This document shows positions 16,984 to 26,257 of a stretch of 64,000 nt of DNA, one piece after another. The position numbers and the translations under genes are program-made. Numbering within the stretch: position 1 is the first letter of the stretch; every line of letters starts with the position of its first letter. The stretch is from Clostridium_B lapidicellarium (lineage in GTDB: Bacteria > Bacillota > Clostridia > Clostridiales > Clostridiaceae). The notes under the pieces were generated by a model, which made no database searches, was not told where the DNA came from, and saw only the letters and a program-made list of their open reading frames with translations. The stretch spans positions 17,397-81,396 of the forward strand of contig NZ_JBGFFE010000014.1 of assembly GCF_041224415.1 (NCBI RefSeq), read 5' to 3'.

Positions 16984-17979
16984 ATGGTTGATTTAAAGGG
17001 AAGGAGCTTTTTAACTCTCAGGGATTTTTCACGAGAAGAGATAAGATATCTGCTGGATCTTTCTAAAAAACTCAAGGAAGAAAAACATAATGGGAAAGAA
17101 AAAAAGAGACTGCAGGGAAAAAATATTGCTCTTATATTTGAAAAAGATTCTTTAAGGACAAGATGTTCATTTCAGGTAGGGGCATATGATGAAGGTGCAT
17201 CGGTAACTTATATAGGACCTACGGGAAGCCATATGGGTAAAAAAGAATCGGTGAAAGATACGGCCAGAGTAATGGGGAGGATGTTTGACGGAGTGGAATA
17301 CAGGGGATTTTCACAGAAAAATATGGAAATTTTTGCTGAATATTCAGGAGTACCACTGTGGAATGGACTCTCAGACGAAGATCATCCTACCCAGGTACTA
17401 GCAGATTTTTTGACTGTAGAAGAACATGTTGATAAACCACTTGAAGATGTAAATTTTATCTATATTGGCGACGGAAGGAACAACATGGCAAATGCACTTA
17501 TGATTGGATCGGCAAAAATGGGAGTTGATTTTAAAATTATAACTCCAAAGGAGCTGTTTCCTGAAGATGAACTGGTGGCGGAATGTAAAAAGATTTCGAA
17601 AAAAAATGGAGGAAATATTACCATAAGCGATGATATATACGGCAGCGTAAAAGGAGCAGATGTTTTGTATACAGATGTGTGGCTCTCAATGGGGGAGAAT
17701 AGAAATCTGTGGAAAAGCAGAATTGAAGCTTTGATGCCATACCAGGTAAACGGTAAACTTGTTGAATCCTGTGAAAATAAAGATGTGAAATTCATGCACT
17801 GTCTTCCTGCCTTTCACAATAGAGAGACAAATACGGGCGAGGATATATATCAAAAATTTGGCTATGAAGCACTGGAAGTTACAGAAGAAGTATTTGAGGG
17901 AGAACATTCTATAGTATTTGATGAAGCAGAAAATAGATTGCATACTATAAAGGCAGTCATGGTGGCAACTTTAGCCTAG
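16984..17979 (+). CDS. argF: Ornithine carbamoyltransferase
   Basis: A 331-residue enzyme that makes citrulline from ornithine and carbamoyl phosphate. The N-terminal domain has the carbamoyl-phosphate loop (SLRTR near residue 57), GPTGSHMGKKESVKDTARVMGRMFDGVEYRG and DEDHPTQVLADFLT. The C-terminal domain has YIGDGRNNMANALMIG and the catalytic HCLPAFH. The loop is usually STRTR; leucine in the second place is unusual. It sits in an operon with carA and carB, which supply carbamoyl phosphate, so the role is anabolic. Confidence 0.92.
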   Translation: MVDLKGRSFLTLRDFSREEIRYLLDLSKKLKEEKHNGKEKKRLQGKNIALIFEKDSLRTRCSFQVGAYDEGASVTYIGPTGSHMGKKESVKDTARVMGRMFDGVEYRGFSQKNMEIFAEYSGVPLWNGLSDEDHPTQVLADFLTVEEHVDKPLEDVNFIYIGDGRNNMANALMIGSAKMGVDFKIITPKELFPEDELVAECKKISKKNGGNITISDDIYGSVKGADVLYTDVWLSMGENRNLWKSRIEALMPYQVNGKLVESCENKDVKFMHCLPAFHNRETNTGEDIYQKFGYEALEVTEEVFEGEHSIVFDEAENRLHTIKAVMVATLA

Positions 17980-18019
17980 GAATCATTTTATGCAGTAATA
18001 TTTAGAAAGAAGGAATATT

Positions 18020-19081
18020 ATGAATTCCATATTGTATTTGGAAGATGGAACCGTGTTTATGGGGAAAGCTGTAGGAAGAAATGGTGTAACTGCAGGGGAA
18101 CTGGTTTTCAATACTTCAATGACAGGTTACCAGGAGATACTTACAGACCCTTCTTATAGAGGTCAGGTAATTACCTTTTGTTACCCATATATAGGAAATT
18201 ATGGCGTCAACCAGGATTTTAGCCAGTCTGGAGAAGCACAGGTAAAGGGAGTGGTGTTGAAAAACGCCTATTCTGATACATCCCATTATTTAAGCAGGGA
18301 GAGCTTTACAGATTTTCTGAAAAAAAATAATATAGTGGGTATCAGCGGCATAGATACCAGAAGCATAACAAAAAAGATAAGGTCAAAAGGTACTATGAAA
18401 TGTGTGATATGCAATAAGAACAAACCTATAAATGAGATTAAAAATATGCTGGATTCCTGTGATGATAAAAATCTGGTTGAGCAGGTAAGTACCCCATCTG
18501 TAAAGAATATTAAAGGAAGCGGACCTAAAGTGGCACTTCTGGATTTTGGTGCCAAGATAAATATAATGAAAAATTTAAAACGCAGAAATTGCGATATAAC
18601 CGTATTTCCCTATGATTCTTCCTATGAGGATATAGAGAGGATAAATCCCCAGGGTATACTTTTGAGCAATGGTCCGGGAAATCCCAAAGATTTAGGTAAA
18701 ATTATGCCTACTATAAAAAAGATGATTGGAAACATTCCGGTATTCGGGATATGCCTGGGACATCAGTTACTGGCTCTTGCACTGGGTGGAGATACCTATA
18801 AGATGAAATTTGGACATAGAGGCAGTAATCATGGCGTATATGACAGGGACCTTGACAAATCCTTTATAACGTCTCAGAATCATGGCTATGCCGTTAGAAG
18901 AGAAAGCCTGGATAAAGATATTATTGAGGTGACCCATCTGAATTTAAATGACAATACTGTAGAGGGAATAAGACATAAAACCCTTCCTATATTTTCAGTA
19001 CAATTTCACCCGGAAGGTTCTCCAGGGCCTAAGGATACAGATTATTTATTTGATAAGTTTTTAAGATATATGACTCTATAG
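18020..19081 (+). CDS. carA: Carbamoyl-phosphate synthase small (glutaminase) subunit
   Basis: 353 residues, typical length. The N-terminal CPSase small-chain domain (YLEDGTVFMGKAVG, NTSMTGYQEILTDPSYRGQ) is followed by a class I glutamine amidotransferase with nucleophile Cys245 in GICLGHQ and the His330-x-Glu332 pair in QFHPEG. It releases ammonia from glutamine and channels it to CarB. It starts 40 bases after argF behind AGAAGGA and is followed after 27 bases by carB. Grouping with argF suggests an arginine-specific carbamoyl-phosphate synthase rather than the pyrimidine one. Confidence 0.95.
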   Translation: MNSILYLEDGTVFMGKAVGRNGVTAGELVFNTSMTGYQEILTDPSYRGQVITFCYPYIGNYGVNQDFSQSGEAQVKGVVLKNAYSDTSHYLSRESFTDFLKKNNIVGISGIDTRSITKKIRSKGTMKCVICNKNKPINEIKNMLDSCDDKNLVEQVSTPSVKNIKGSGPKVALLDFGAKINIMKNLKRRNCDITVFPYDSSYEDIERINPQGILLSNGPGNPKDLGKIMPTIKKMIGNIPVFGICLGHQLLALALGGDTYKMKFGHRGSNHGVYDRDLDKSFITSQNHGYAVRRESLDKDIIEVTHLNLNDNTVEGIRHKTLPIFSVQFHPEGSPGPKDTDYLFDKFLRYMTL

Positions 19082-19108
19082 TATAAATAAACAAGGAGAA
19101 GTGATACA

Positions 19109-22100
19109 ATGCCGTTGAGGAAAAACTTGAAAAAAGTTTTGATAATAGGATCGGGACCTATAATAATAGGCCAAGCTGCTGAGTTTGATTATTCAGGGAC
19201 TCAGGCATGTGAGGCAATAAAAAGAGAGGGAATAGAAACAGTTCTTGTAAACAGCAATCCGGCAACTATAATGACAGATAAAAATATTGCAGACAAGACT
19301 TATATAGAACCTCTTACTGTTGAATCATTGGAAAAAATAATAGCAAGGGAAAAACCGGATGGTGTTTTAGCGGGATTTGGTGGACAAACGGCCCTGAATT
19401 TGGCCATGGAACTTAACAAGGCCGGAATTTTAAAAAAATACAATGTGGAATTACTCGGAATAAAAGTAAAATCCATAGAAAATGCAGAGGACAGAAAGAG
19501 CTTTAAAAATCTTATGGAGAAAATAGGAGAGCCTGTGGCTGTGAGTACCATAGCCACTAATTTAGATGAGTGCAAGGAATTTTTGAATGAAATCAGCCTT
19601 CCTATTATAATAAGACCTGCCTATACACTTGGAGGTACTGGTGGTGGAATTGCAAACAATTATGAAGAATATCTGGAAATATGTAAAAATGGACTGGAAG
19701 AAAGTCCTATAACACAAATACTTTTGGAGCAGAGTTTGGCAGGATGGAAAGAACTGGAATATGAGATAATGAGGGACAAAAAAGACAACTGTATGGTAGT
19801 ATGCAACATGGAAAACCTGGATCCTGTAGGTATTCACACCGGTGACAGTATAGTTGTGGCGCCTTCTCAAACTCTAAATGACAGGGAATACCAGATGCTC
19901 AGAAGATCTGCCATAAAAATAATAAGAACTTTGAAGATAGAAGGAGGCTGTAACATACAATTTGCACTGGATCCCAACAGCGGCAGATATATGGTCATAG
20001 AAGTAAATCCGAGAGTGAGCAGATCAAGTGCATTGGCTTCCAAGGCTGCAGGGTATCCCATAGCCAAAATTGCAGCTAAAATTGCTTTGGGTTATACACT
20101 TGATGAATTGAAAAATTATGTTACAGGGAACTCAAGTGCCCTTTTTGAACCAACCCTTGATTATTGTGTAGTTAAAATGCCAAAATGGCCTTTCAATAAA
20201 TTCAAGACTGCAGATAGAACTTTAAAGACCCAGATGAAGGCTACAGGAGAAGTCATGGCTATAGACAGGAGTTTTGAAAGTGCACTTTTAAAGGCCGTGA
20301 TAAGTTTGGAGGGAAAGCTAATAGGACTCAAACTGGACAAACTTGAAGATCTAAGTGTACCAGAAATAGTTGATAAACTGAAGATGCAGGATGACGAGAG
20401 ATTGTTTGCAGTGGCGGAAGCTCTTCGAAAGGGAATGAGTGTGGATGAGCTCTATGAGATAACCAAAATTGATAAGTGGTTTATATATAGAATAAAAAAT
20501 ATAGTGAATATGGAAAATGAACTAGTAAATAACGCTCCAGATGTGGATACCATACAGCAGGCTGAAATTATGGGATTTACGGATGAATATATATGCAAGC
20601 TTATGGGCATGAAATTAGAAGATTTAAAGAGGATCAAGGAAGTAAACAGGATAAAAGTAGTGTACAAGATGGTTGACACCTGCAGCGGTGAATTTCAAGC
20701 AAGGACGTCCTATTACTATTCCTGCTATGATCTGGAAGATGACAACACAGTGTCGGATGATAAAAAAATACTTGTAATAGGCTCCGGACCTATTAGGATA
20801 GGACAGGGAATAGAATTTGACTACTGCTGCGTAAATGGTGTATGGGCCATAAAAAAAGCTGGATATAAGTCGATTATAGTGAACAACAATCCTGAGACTG
20901 TAAGTACGGATTTTGATATTTCTGATAAACTTTATTTTGATCCGCTGTATATAGATGACGTGATGAATGTGATAAATGAAGAGAAAGTGGACGGGGTTAT
21001 AGTACAATTTGGCGGACAGACAGCTTTAAATTTATCGAAGAAATTAAGTGATGCAGGGGTAAAATTACTTGGAACTTCCTTTAAGTCCATAGATCTGGCT
21101 GAAGACAGAGAAAAATTCAGGGTCTTTTTAAAGGAATTGAATATCAATTCCCCCATAGGCGGTTCCGTGACCAGTTTAAAAGAAGCAGACAGGTTAATTG
21201 ATGAGATAGGCTATCCGGTTATTGTAAGGCCCTCTTATGTGATTGGCGGAAGGGCTATGAAGGTAGTGTACAACCATGAAGAATTATCCCAGTATTTAAA
21301 AGATGCAGTAAATCTGTCAAAAGAGCATCCAGTACTCGTAGATAGATATATTTTGGGCAGAGAAATAGAAGTGGATGCAATATCCGACGGTCAGGATTTA
21401 ATAATTCCGGGGGTAATGGAACATGTGGAAAGGACAGGAGTACATTCCGGAGACAGTATTGCAGTATATCCTGCAGATGATCTTCCTGAAAAGGTTCTTG
21501 GAAAGATAGAAGACTATACGGTAAAAATAGCCAGAGGATTAAAGGTGAAAGGACTTTTAAATGTACAGTATGCGTATGATGGAGATAAGATATATGTAAT
21601 AGAAGTAAACCCAAGGGCCTCGAGAACTGTGCCAATCTTAAGCAAGGTTACGGATATTCCAATGGTGGAGATAGCTGTGCAGATCATGCTGGGGAAGAGG
21701 ATAAGAGATTTTGGCTACAAGCAGGATGAATATAAGTTCAGTGATATTTATGCCGTAAAGATGCCGGTGTTCTCCAGCAAGAAGCTTCCAGGTGTGGATG
21801 TAGCTCTCGGACCTGAAATGAAATCCACAGGGGAGGTTCTTGGAATTGATTTTGATAAAAATAAAGCTGTGTATAAGGCTTTTAAAGCAGCGGGTTTTAA
21901 AATCTTTCACAGTGGGAACCTATATGTTTCCATAGATGATCGGGACAAGGAAGATTCTCTTCATATAATAGCAAAATATGATAAATTGGGCTTTGATATT
22001 TTAGGCTCTGCAGGTACTTGTGAGTTTTTAAATAAAAATGGTATAAAATGTACTGAGGTTGACATAAAAGATGCACCGGGATATATTAAAGAAAATAAGG

Positions 22101-22333
22101 TAGATGTGGTTATCAATATACCGACTCAGGGATATGACAGCAGTAGACAGGGTTTTGAACTGAGGCGTACTGCACTGGCCCATGATAAAGTGATTTTTAC
22201 CTGCATTGATACTGCTAATGCCTATGTAGATGCCATAATGGTAGAAAAGAACGGTGAGATTATAGAATATAAAACCATGAGTGAATATTTGAGAAAGAGG
22301 GTTAAATATAGAGAAATGGTAAAATGCAGCTAA
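19109..22333 (+). CDS. carB: Carbamoyl-phosphate synthase large subunit
   Basis: 1074 residues, full length. Two homologous ATP-grasp halves are clear: the N-half begins KKVLIIGSGPIIIGQAAEFDYSGTQAC and has GGTGGGIANN, and the C-half begins KKILVIGSGPIRIGQGIEFDYCCVNGVWA at about residue 552. The C-terminal MGS-like allosteric domain spans about 935-1070 (AAGFKIFHSGNLYVSIDDRDKED). It makes carbamoyl phosphate from bicarbonate, ammonia and two ATP. It ends the arginine-branch operon. Confidence 0.96.
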   Translation: MPLRKNLKKVLIIGSGPIIIGQAAEFDYSGTQACEAIKREGIETVLVNSNPATIMTDKNIADKTYIEPLTVESLEKIIAREKPDGVLAGFGGQTALNLAMELNKAGILKKYNVELLGIKVKSIENAEDRKSFKNLMEKIGEPVAVSTIATNLDECKEFLNEISLPIIIRPAYTLGGTGGGIANNYEEYLEICKNGLEESPITQILLEQSLAGWKELEYEIMRDKKDNCMVVCNMENLDPVGIHTGDSIVVAPSQTLNDREYQMLRRSAIKIIRTLKIEGGCNIQFALDPNSGRYMVIEVNPRVSRSSALASKAAGYPIAKIAAKIALGYTLDELKNYVTGNSSALFEPTLDYCVVKMPKWPFNKFKTADRTLKTQMKATGEVMAIDRSFESALLKAVISLEGKLIGLKLDKLEDLSVPEIVDKLKMQDDERLFAVAEALRKGMSVDELYEITKIDKWFIYRIKNIVNMENELVNNAPDVDTIQQAEIMGFTDEYICKLMGMKLEDLKRIKEVNRIKVVYKMVDTCSGEFQARTSYYYSCYDLEDDNTVSDDKKILVIGSGPIRIGQGIEFDYCCVNGVWAIKKAGYKSIIVNNNPETVSTDFDISDKLYFDPLYIDDVMNVINEEKVDGVIVQFGGQTALNLSKKLSDAGVKLLGTSFKSIDLAEDREKFRVFLKELNINSPIGGSVTSLKEADRLIDEIGYPVIVRPSYVIGGRAMKVVYNHEELSQYLKDAVNLSKEHPVLVDRYILGREIEVDAISDGQDLIIPGVMEHVERTGVHSGDSIAVYPADDLPEKVLGKIEDYTVKIARGLKVKGLLNVQYAYDGDKIYVIEVNPRASRTVPILSKVTDIPMVEIAVQIMLGKRIRDFGYKQDEYKFSDIYAVKMPVFSSKKLPGVDVALGPEMKSTGEVLGIDFDKNKAVYKAFKAAGFKIFHSGNLYVSIDDRDKEDSLHIIAKYDKLGFDILGSAGTCEFLNKNGIKCTEVDIKDAPGYIKENKVDVVINIPTQGYDSSRQGFELRRTALAHDKVIFTCIDTANAYVDAIMVEKNGEIIEYKTMSEYLRKRVKYREMVKCS

Positions 22334-22359
22334 ACAGATTGATTTTAAAGGCTTGCATC

Positions 22360-22417
22360 ATGTCTATCGCCTTCAATTTCATAAAAATGGAGACGATAGG
22401 CACTGCTGTATGCAGTG
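22360..22417. terminator. Hairpins between carB and the Spo0E-like gene
   Basis: CTATCG/CGATAG arms (about 22363-22398) and a second perfect hairpin CACTGC-TGTAT-GCAGTG (22401-22417). Neither has a long T tract, but they lie between convergent genes. Confidence 0.4.
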
Positions 22418-22437
22418 TAATAATCCAGTAAAACAGA

Positions 22438-22599
22438 TTATTTTTTATGCTTTGCGGCGCCTCCTAAGTTTTCAAATAAAAATTTTTCCAGCTCTCTATC
22501 CAGTCTGCTGCTTGTTTTTCTAATCTTGTCTTTGCTCATATTTTGATAAATCAGCTTTTCTAATTCTTTTTTTAATTTATAAATTTCTTCTTTTGACAA
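22438..22599 (-). CDS. Spo0E-like aspartyl-phosphate phosphatase
   Basis: A 53-residue helical protein. TTG at 22599 follows GGAG with eight-base spacing, and the longer upstream frame has no ribosome site. The Spo0E family is a short two-helix hairpin with a conserved S-x-x-L-D motif, seen here as SSRLD (residues 30-34) between two leucine-rich helices. Family members dephosphorylate Spo0A~P and delay sporulation. The tail GGAAKHKK is a small polar extension. It is monocistronic. Confidence 0.75.
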   Translation of the reverse strand: MSKEEIYKLKKELEKLIYQNMSKDKIRKTSSRLDRELEKFLFENLGGAAKHKK

Positions 22600-22796
22600 G
22601 TTTAACACTCCAAATTGATAATTTGTTTTTAAAATAAGCTTCATACCAATTTTACATGATAAGTGTGCTATTTGCAAATATATTTTATATGCAAATAGCA
22701 CAAGATAAATAGTGATACTTATAATTACTATGCATAAAGTCAATATATGTACATACAATAATTGTTGATAATTGTAAAATTGGAGTGATTTATTTT

Positions 22797-23699
22797 ATGA
22801 GAAAAAAAATAATTGTATTTTTTATATTGACATGCATGTGCCTTAGCATACATGAAAAAGCTGGAGCTGCTGATTACGATACTGTATTAAAGCAGGACAT
22901 TCTGTGTCTCATGATGGCCTATCCAGAATATATTACGGATGTGGAAAAGGATAATAGCGGCAGGGTATATGTAATTATGAAATCAGGTAAAAGGATTTTA
23001 TACGATGACAAAAAAGAGAAAAGTTCTGAAGAAAAGTTCCAAAATACAGATCTACAGGACATGATGGAACAGCCATATCCATTGGGGGCTGTAAATGGAG
23101 CTGCGGAAAAAAATTTTGATCCTGGCAGGTTTAGGGTTTATTCTCTTTTGAAGGAAATCTATGGCAATGATAAGAATTCTGTGGAATCAAACCTGGAAAT
23201 GGCCAGTTTAGGCTACAGAAGATTTCAATTCAACGGAAACAATAATGCTTCATTATCTCTTGAAAGGGCAATGAAAGAGCTTATTCCCCTCTCGCAAAAA
23301 AAGGGAAATATAGCAAAATGTCTGTTTCCCAGCAGCGGTACTTTCAATTACAGATATATTTCGGGAACGAATATGTTGAGTCCCCATTCTTTCGGGATAG
23401 CAATTGACCTTGCCAGGGACAGAAGAGATTATTGGAAGTGGGTGTCAAGAGAGGAAGGAAGTCTGCGAATAAAAAAATATCCGAGGGAAATTGTAGAAGT
23501 ATTTGAGAAAAATAATTTTGTGTGGGGTGGAAAATGGAGCCATTTTGATACTTTGCATTTTGAATACAGACCTGAGATAATTTTAAAAGCCAGATATTTC
23601 GGCGGTAAAAGACAAAATGGAGATTGCTGGTACAAAGGTGCTCCCTGCAGTGATAAAGATGTAAAAAAATATATTGAGTGGATCGACAAGAAGCTATAG
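22797..23699 (+). CDS. Secreted M15-family D,D-peptidase (VanY/CwlK-like)
   Basis: 300 residues with a cleavable signal peptide (about 1-25, ending KAGAADY). The C-terminal half is a peptidase M15 domain: SPHSFGIAIDLA supplies the first histidine and the aspartate zinc ligands, and WSHFDTLHFEYRPE supplies the catalytic-loop and third-ligand histidine. Such enzymes cut D-Ala-D-Ala or peptide cross-links in peptidoglycan. The N-terminal 120 residues have no domain I recognise. The start at ATG 22797 is 11 bases after GGAG. A second secreted wall enzyme follows. Confidence 0.82.
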   Translation: MRKKIIVFFILTCMCLSIHEKAGAADYDTVLKQDILCLMMAYPEYITDVEKDNSGRVYVIMKSGKRILYDDKKEKSSEEKFQNTDLQDMMEQPYPLGAVNGAAEKNFDPGRFRVYSLLKEIYGNDKNSVESNLEMASLGYRRFQFNGNNNASLSLERAMKELIPLSQKKGNIAKCLFPSSGTFNYRYISGTNMLSPHSFGIAIDLARDRRDYWKWVSREEGSLRIKKYPREIVEVFEKNNFVWGGKWSHFDTLHFEYRPEIILKARYFGGKRQNGDCWYKGAPCSDKDVKKYIEWIDKKL

Positions 23700-23851
23700 A
23701 AAAAACATTATAGGGAAGATTCTGAAATAAATATGAAACTTCTACTAGAATTTACAAAAGCTTGGTAGAAAGTCCATCAGTTTTAACTGTGGGATGAATG
23801 CTTATACAATTGGGCACAATAATTGTAAAAATTATATGAGGAGTATAGCTT

Positions 23852-24949
23852 ATGAAACATTCCTTGACAAAAATGGTTTTTAGGTCCACGATAATGATTT
23901 TAGTCATATTTTTTTCATGCTTTTTTAAGGGTGTACTGGGAGAAGAAAGTGATGTGAAAAATGAGATTATAAATTCTACTAAACAGATATTTGAAAATAG
24001 AAATAGAGCCATATTAAATGGAAATTTACAATTTATAGAGCCTTATTATGACAAGAGTACGAAATATGGAGCCTGGGCCTATGACCATGAAGAGAAAAAA
24101 ATGAAATATTTAAAGAACTGGGAAGATAAACAGGGGGTAAAATTTGTAGAAATTCTGCCGGATGTCGTAGTTAAAAGGATAAAAGATAAGGGTGATAAAT
24201 TTTCTGTAAATTTAATTTGTTCAACTGAATACAGATATGTATATGAAGATACGCCCAAATTAGTAAACAGCTGTAGAATAGGAACTTTACATGTACTTAA
24301 TATGGAAAAGAAAAACGGTAAGTGGATTATTACAAAGGAGTGGTATAAAGATCCTTTTGCAGATTCCCTTAATTTGGATAATTTGAAAATGGATTCTGTA
24401 AAACGGTATATATTATTGCAGAACAGGAGGGACTTTTCGGGTATTACGGAGAGAAGAAAATCTTCTGTGGAATATGCAGATAGGTACTGCGGTATAGCTT
24501 CGGAAAAAAAATATGGGTATACTTATAATAAAAAATACAGAAATTATAATTCTCAAGGCGGTGATTGTGCCAACTTTGCATCCCAGGTACTGCATGAGGG
24601 AGGAAAATTCAAAAAAAATTCCGCATGGAATTATGACAGCTCGGGGGCAACCAGCTCCTGGCTAAATGCAGATGGATTTAAAAATTATATGATATACAGC
24701 GGAAGGGCATCGGTTGTAGCTCATGGAAGTTATGAAAAGGTCTATAGAGATTCTTATAAACTTCTTCCGGGAGATTTTATAGCATATGAAAAAAAAGGGG
24801 ATATAACTCATATTTCCATGGTTACAGGTGCGGACTCCAGAGGATATTCTCTTGTAAGTTGCCATAATACAGATAGAAATAGAGTACCTTGGGATCTAGG
24901 CTGGAGTGATAAAAATATAAAGTTTTGGCTTTTGCATGTAAATTATTAA
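23852..24949 (+). CDS. Secreted amidase-domain protein (Amidase_6 / NlpC-like cysteine hydrolase)
   Basis: 365 residues. A signal peptide (about 1-30) precedes a 180-residue N-terminal region of unknown fold, then an Amidase_6-type catalytic domain (about 205-365). Cys239 in QGGDCANFASQVLHEGG and His320 in GDITHISMVTG form the expected catalytic pair, and LLPGDFIAYE is typical. Domains of this type are predicted to cleave amide bonds in wall peptides. It follows the M15 peptidase with a 152-base gap and has AGGAG before its ATG. Confidence 0.8.
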   Translation: MKHSLTKMVFRSTIMILVIFFSCFFKGVLGEESDVKNEIINSTKQIFENRNRAILNGNLQFIEPYYDKSTKYGAWAYDHEEKKMKYLKNWEDKQGVKFVEILPDVVVKRIKDKGDKFSVNLICSTEYRYVYEDTPKLVNSCRIGTLHVLNMEKKNGKWIITKEWYKDPFADSLNLDNLKMDSVKRYILLQNRRDFSGITERRKSSVEYADRYCGIASEKKYGYTYNKKYRNYNSQGGDCANFASQVLHEGGKFKKNSAWNYDSSGATSSWLNADGFKNYMIYSGRASVVAHGSYEKVYRDSYKLLPGDFIAYEKKGDITHISMVTGADSRGYSLVSCHNTDRNRVPWDLGWSDKNIKFWLLHVNY

Positions 24950-24958
24950 ATTAATACA

Positions 24959-25150
24959 AAGGCTACCATTGCTAATACTCCCGGCTTCTCAAAACGGGAG
25001 ATAAGCACTGCTTGCGCGCCTGGATAAGTTCTCCCCCTAAAGGATAACGTATTCTAAGTACTGAAGACACTAAGAATGCTGCTAATAAGGTCCGGGTGGA
25101 GAAAAGTATTTCTTATAAGCAAACTCCACCTGAAACTAAGAATTACTTGA
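24959..25150 (+). ncRNA. Structured dispersed repeat, copy B (candidate RNA element)
   Basis: Matches copy A (9246-9407) at its ends: AAGGCTACCATTG, a hairpin (CTCCCG 24978-24983 with CGGGAG 24995-25000), AGATAAGCACTG, and at the 3' side TATAAGCAAACTCCACCT ... AAGAATTACTTGA. The hairpin loop differs while the stem is kept. The middle is about 40 bases longer than in copy A and contains a GGTGGAG/CTCCACC stem. No reading frame is present. The remaining 145 bases up to the next gene are AT-rich with a ribosome site at the end. Confidence 0.55.
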
Positions 25151-25295
25151 TAATGATATTATGATCAACTGTAGATGTGATTTTTGATTTTTAATGTGGA
25201 TGTATAAATTAATAAAAGGAGGATATGCTACAGTAAGAATGTATTTTATTGCGTAAAAATGATATGATGGAATTGTAAGTAGGAGGGAATATATA

Positions 25296-25736
25296 TTGTT
25301 TAAATTGGGGAAAACACAAAAGTTGACGGGAAATATATATGTAGTGAGAACATTGATTTCTAATTTCTTTATATATTCTGATTGTGATACCACTATATGT
25401 TTTAATGCTGGATTTATGCCGTCTGTTATAAATAGAGAATTGAAAAAAATAGATATTCATCCTCAGTCTGTCTGTGGTATATTTTTAACGTATCCCAGCT
25501 TCTATCACATGGGAGGAATTAATTTGTTTAAGAATGCCGATATTTATTTTTCGGCAGATATATCTATAAGAAGATCTAAAGAGATATGTTTTCATATTGA
25601 AAATGCAAATTATGCAAAACTTAGAGATGGAGATGAAATCAATGTGGGAAAGATAAAAATAAGATCTGTTATATTTCCAGGACACAAAAAGGGAGTTATT
25701 TCTTACATAGTTAACGACAGCATTTTATTTGTATAG
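25296..25736 (+). pseudogene. Truncated metallo-beta-lactamase-fold protein
   Basis: 146 residues from a TTG behind AGGAGG. The N-terminal half of the metallo-hydrolase fold is recognisable (NIYVVRTLISNFFIYSD, GIFLTYPSFYHMGG, VIFPGHKKGVISYIVNDSILFV). The zinc-binding T-H-x-H-x-D-H motif has become T-Y-P-S-F-Y-H, so most ligands are lost. The frame ends just after ILFV, where family members continue with GD and another 80-100 residues. It is best read as a decayed gene, although a small non-catalytic protein cannot be excluded. Confidence 0.65.
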
Positions 25737-25812
25737 TATCTGTTGAAAATTATTTTTATTTTTGAAAAGAATAGAATAGGTGATTTGTGGACAAACATCA
25801 TAAAAATTGAGG

Positions 25813-25857
25813 TTGATATTACTATATAATTAGTGTATTATGATAATATAACACTAA
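25813..25857 (+). promoter_or_regulatory. Promoter-operator of the YtrA-type ABC operon
   Basis: TTGATA (25813-25818), 17-base spacer, TATTAT (25836-25841). Inverted arms TTAGTGT (25830-25836) and ACACTAA (25851-25857) bracket the -10 region, consistent with autorepression by the GntR/YtrA-type regulator that follows. Confidence 0.6.
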
Positions 25858-25886
25858 GATATTAGTTCAGACGTGGAGGTGAAAAA

Positions 25887-26255
25887 ATGGACAGTGAATT
25901 TGAACCCAATATACCAATATATGTTCAAATAATGAATGATATAAAGAGAAGAATAGTAAGTGAGCAATTGAAACCCGAAGATAAATTGCATTCTGTAAGG
26001 GAGATGTCCGTAAAGCTCAAAGTAAACCCAAATACTATTCAAAGAGCCTATCGGGAATTGGAAAGACAGGGTATCACTTATAAACAGAGAGGTATGGGTA
26101 CTTTCGTAAGCGGCGATATATCGGTTATAAATAATTTAAAAAGGGAAATGGCACAGGATGTGCTCTGTAATTTTATGAGAGATATGAAGGGACTGGGATT
26201 TTCACCAAAAGAAATAGTTGAAATTGTAAGAGAAAATATACGGGAGGATATTTAA
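25887..26255 (+). CDS. GntR-family (YtrA-type) transcriptional regulator
   Basis: 122 residues: an N-terminal winged helix (about 10-75, PIYVQIMNDIKRRIVSEQLKPEDKLHSVREMSVKLKVNPNTIQRAYRELERQGI) and a short helical C-terminus typical of the YtrA subfamily, which lacks a ligand domain. YtrA proteins autorepress ABC exporter operons that respond to cell-wall antibiotics. The next gene, two bases downstream, is such an ABC ATPase. Confidence 0.9.
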   Translation: MDSEFEPNIPIYVQIMNDIKRRIVSEQLKPEDKLHSVREMSVKLKVNPNTIQRAYRELERQGITYKQRGMGTFVSGDISVINNLKREMAQDVLCNFMRDMKGLGFSPKEIVEIVRENIREDI

Positions 26256-26257
26256 AA

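Noticed and set aside
16984..22333. Arginine deiminase (catabolic) operon
   Set aside because: There is no arcA or arcC; carA and carB show an anabolic carbamoyl-phosphate supply.
9246..25150. CRISPR array or tandem repeats
   Set aside because: There are only two diverged copies 15.7 kb apart with no spacer pattern; no direct-repeat array exists in the window.
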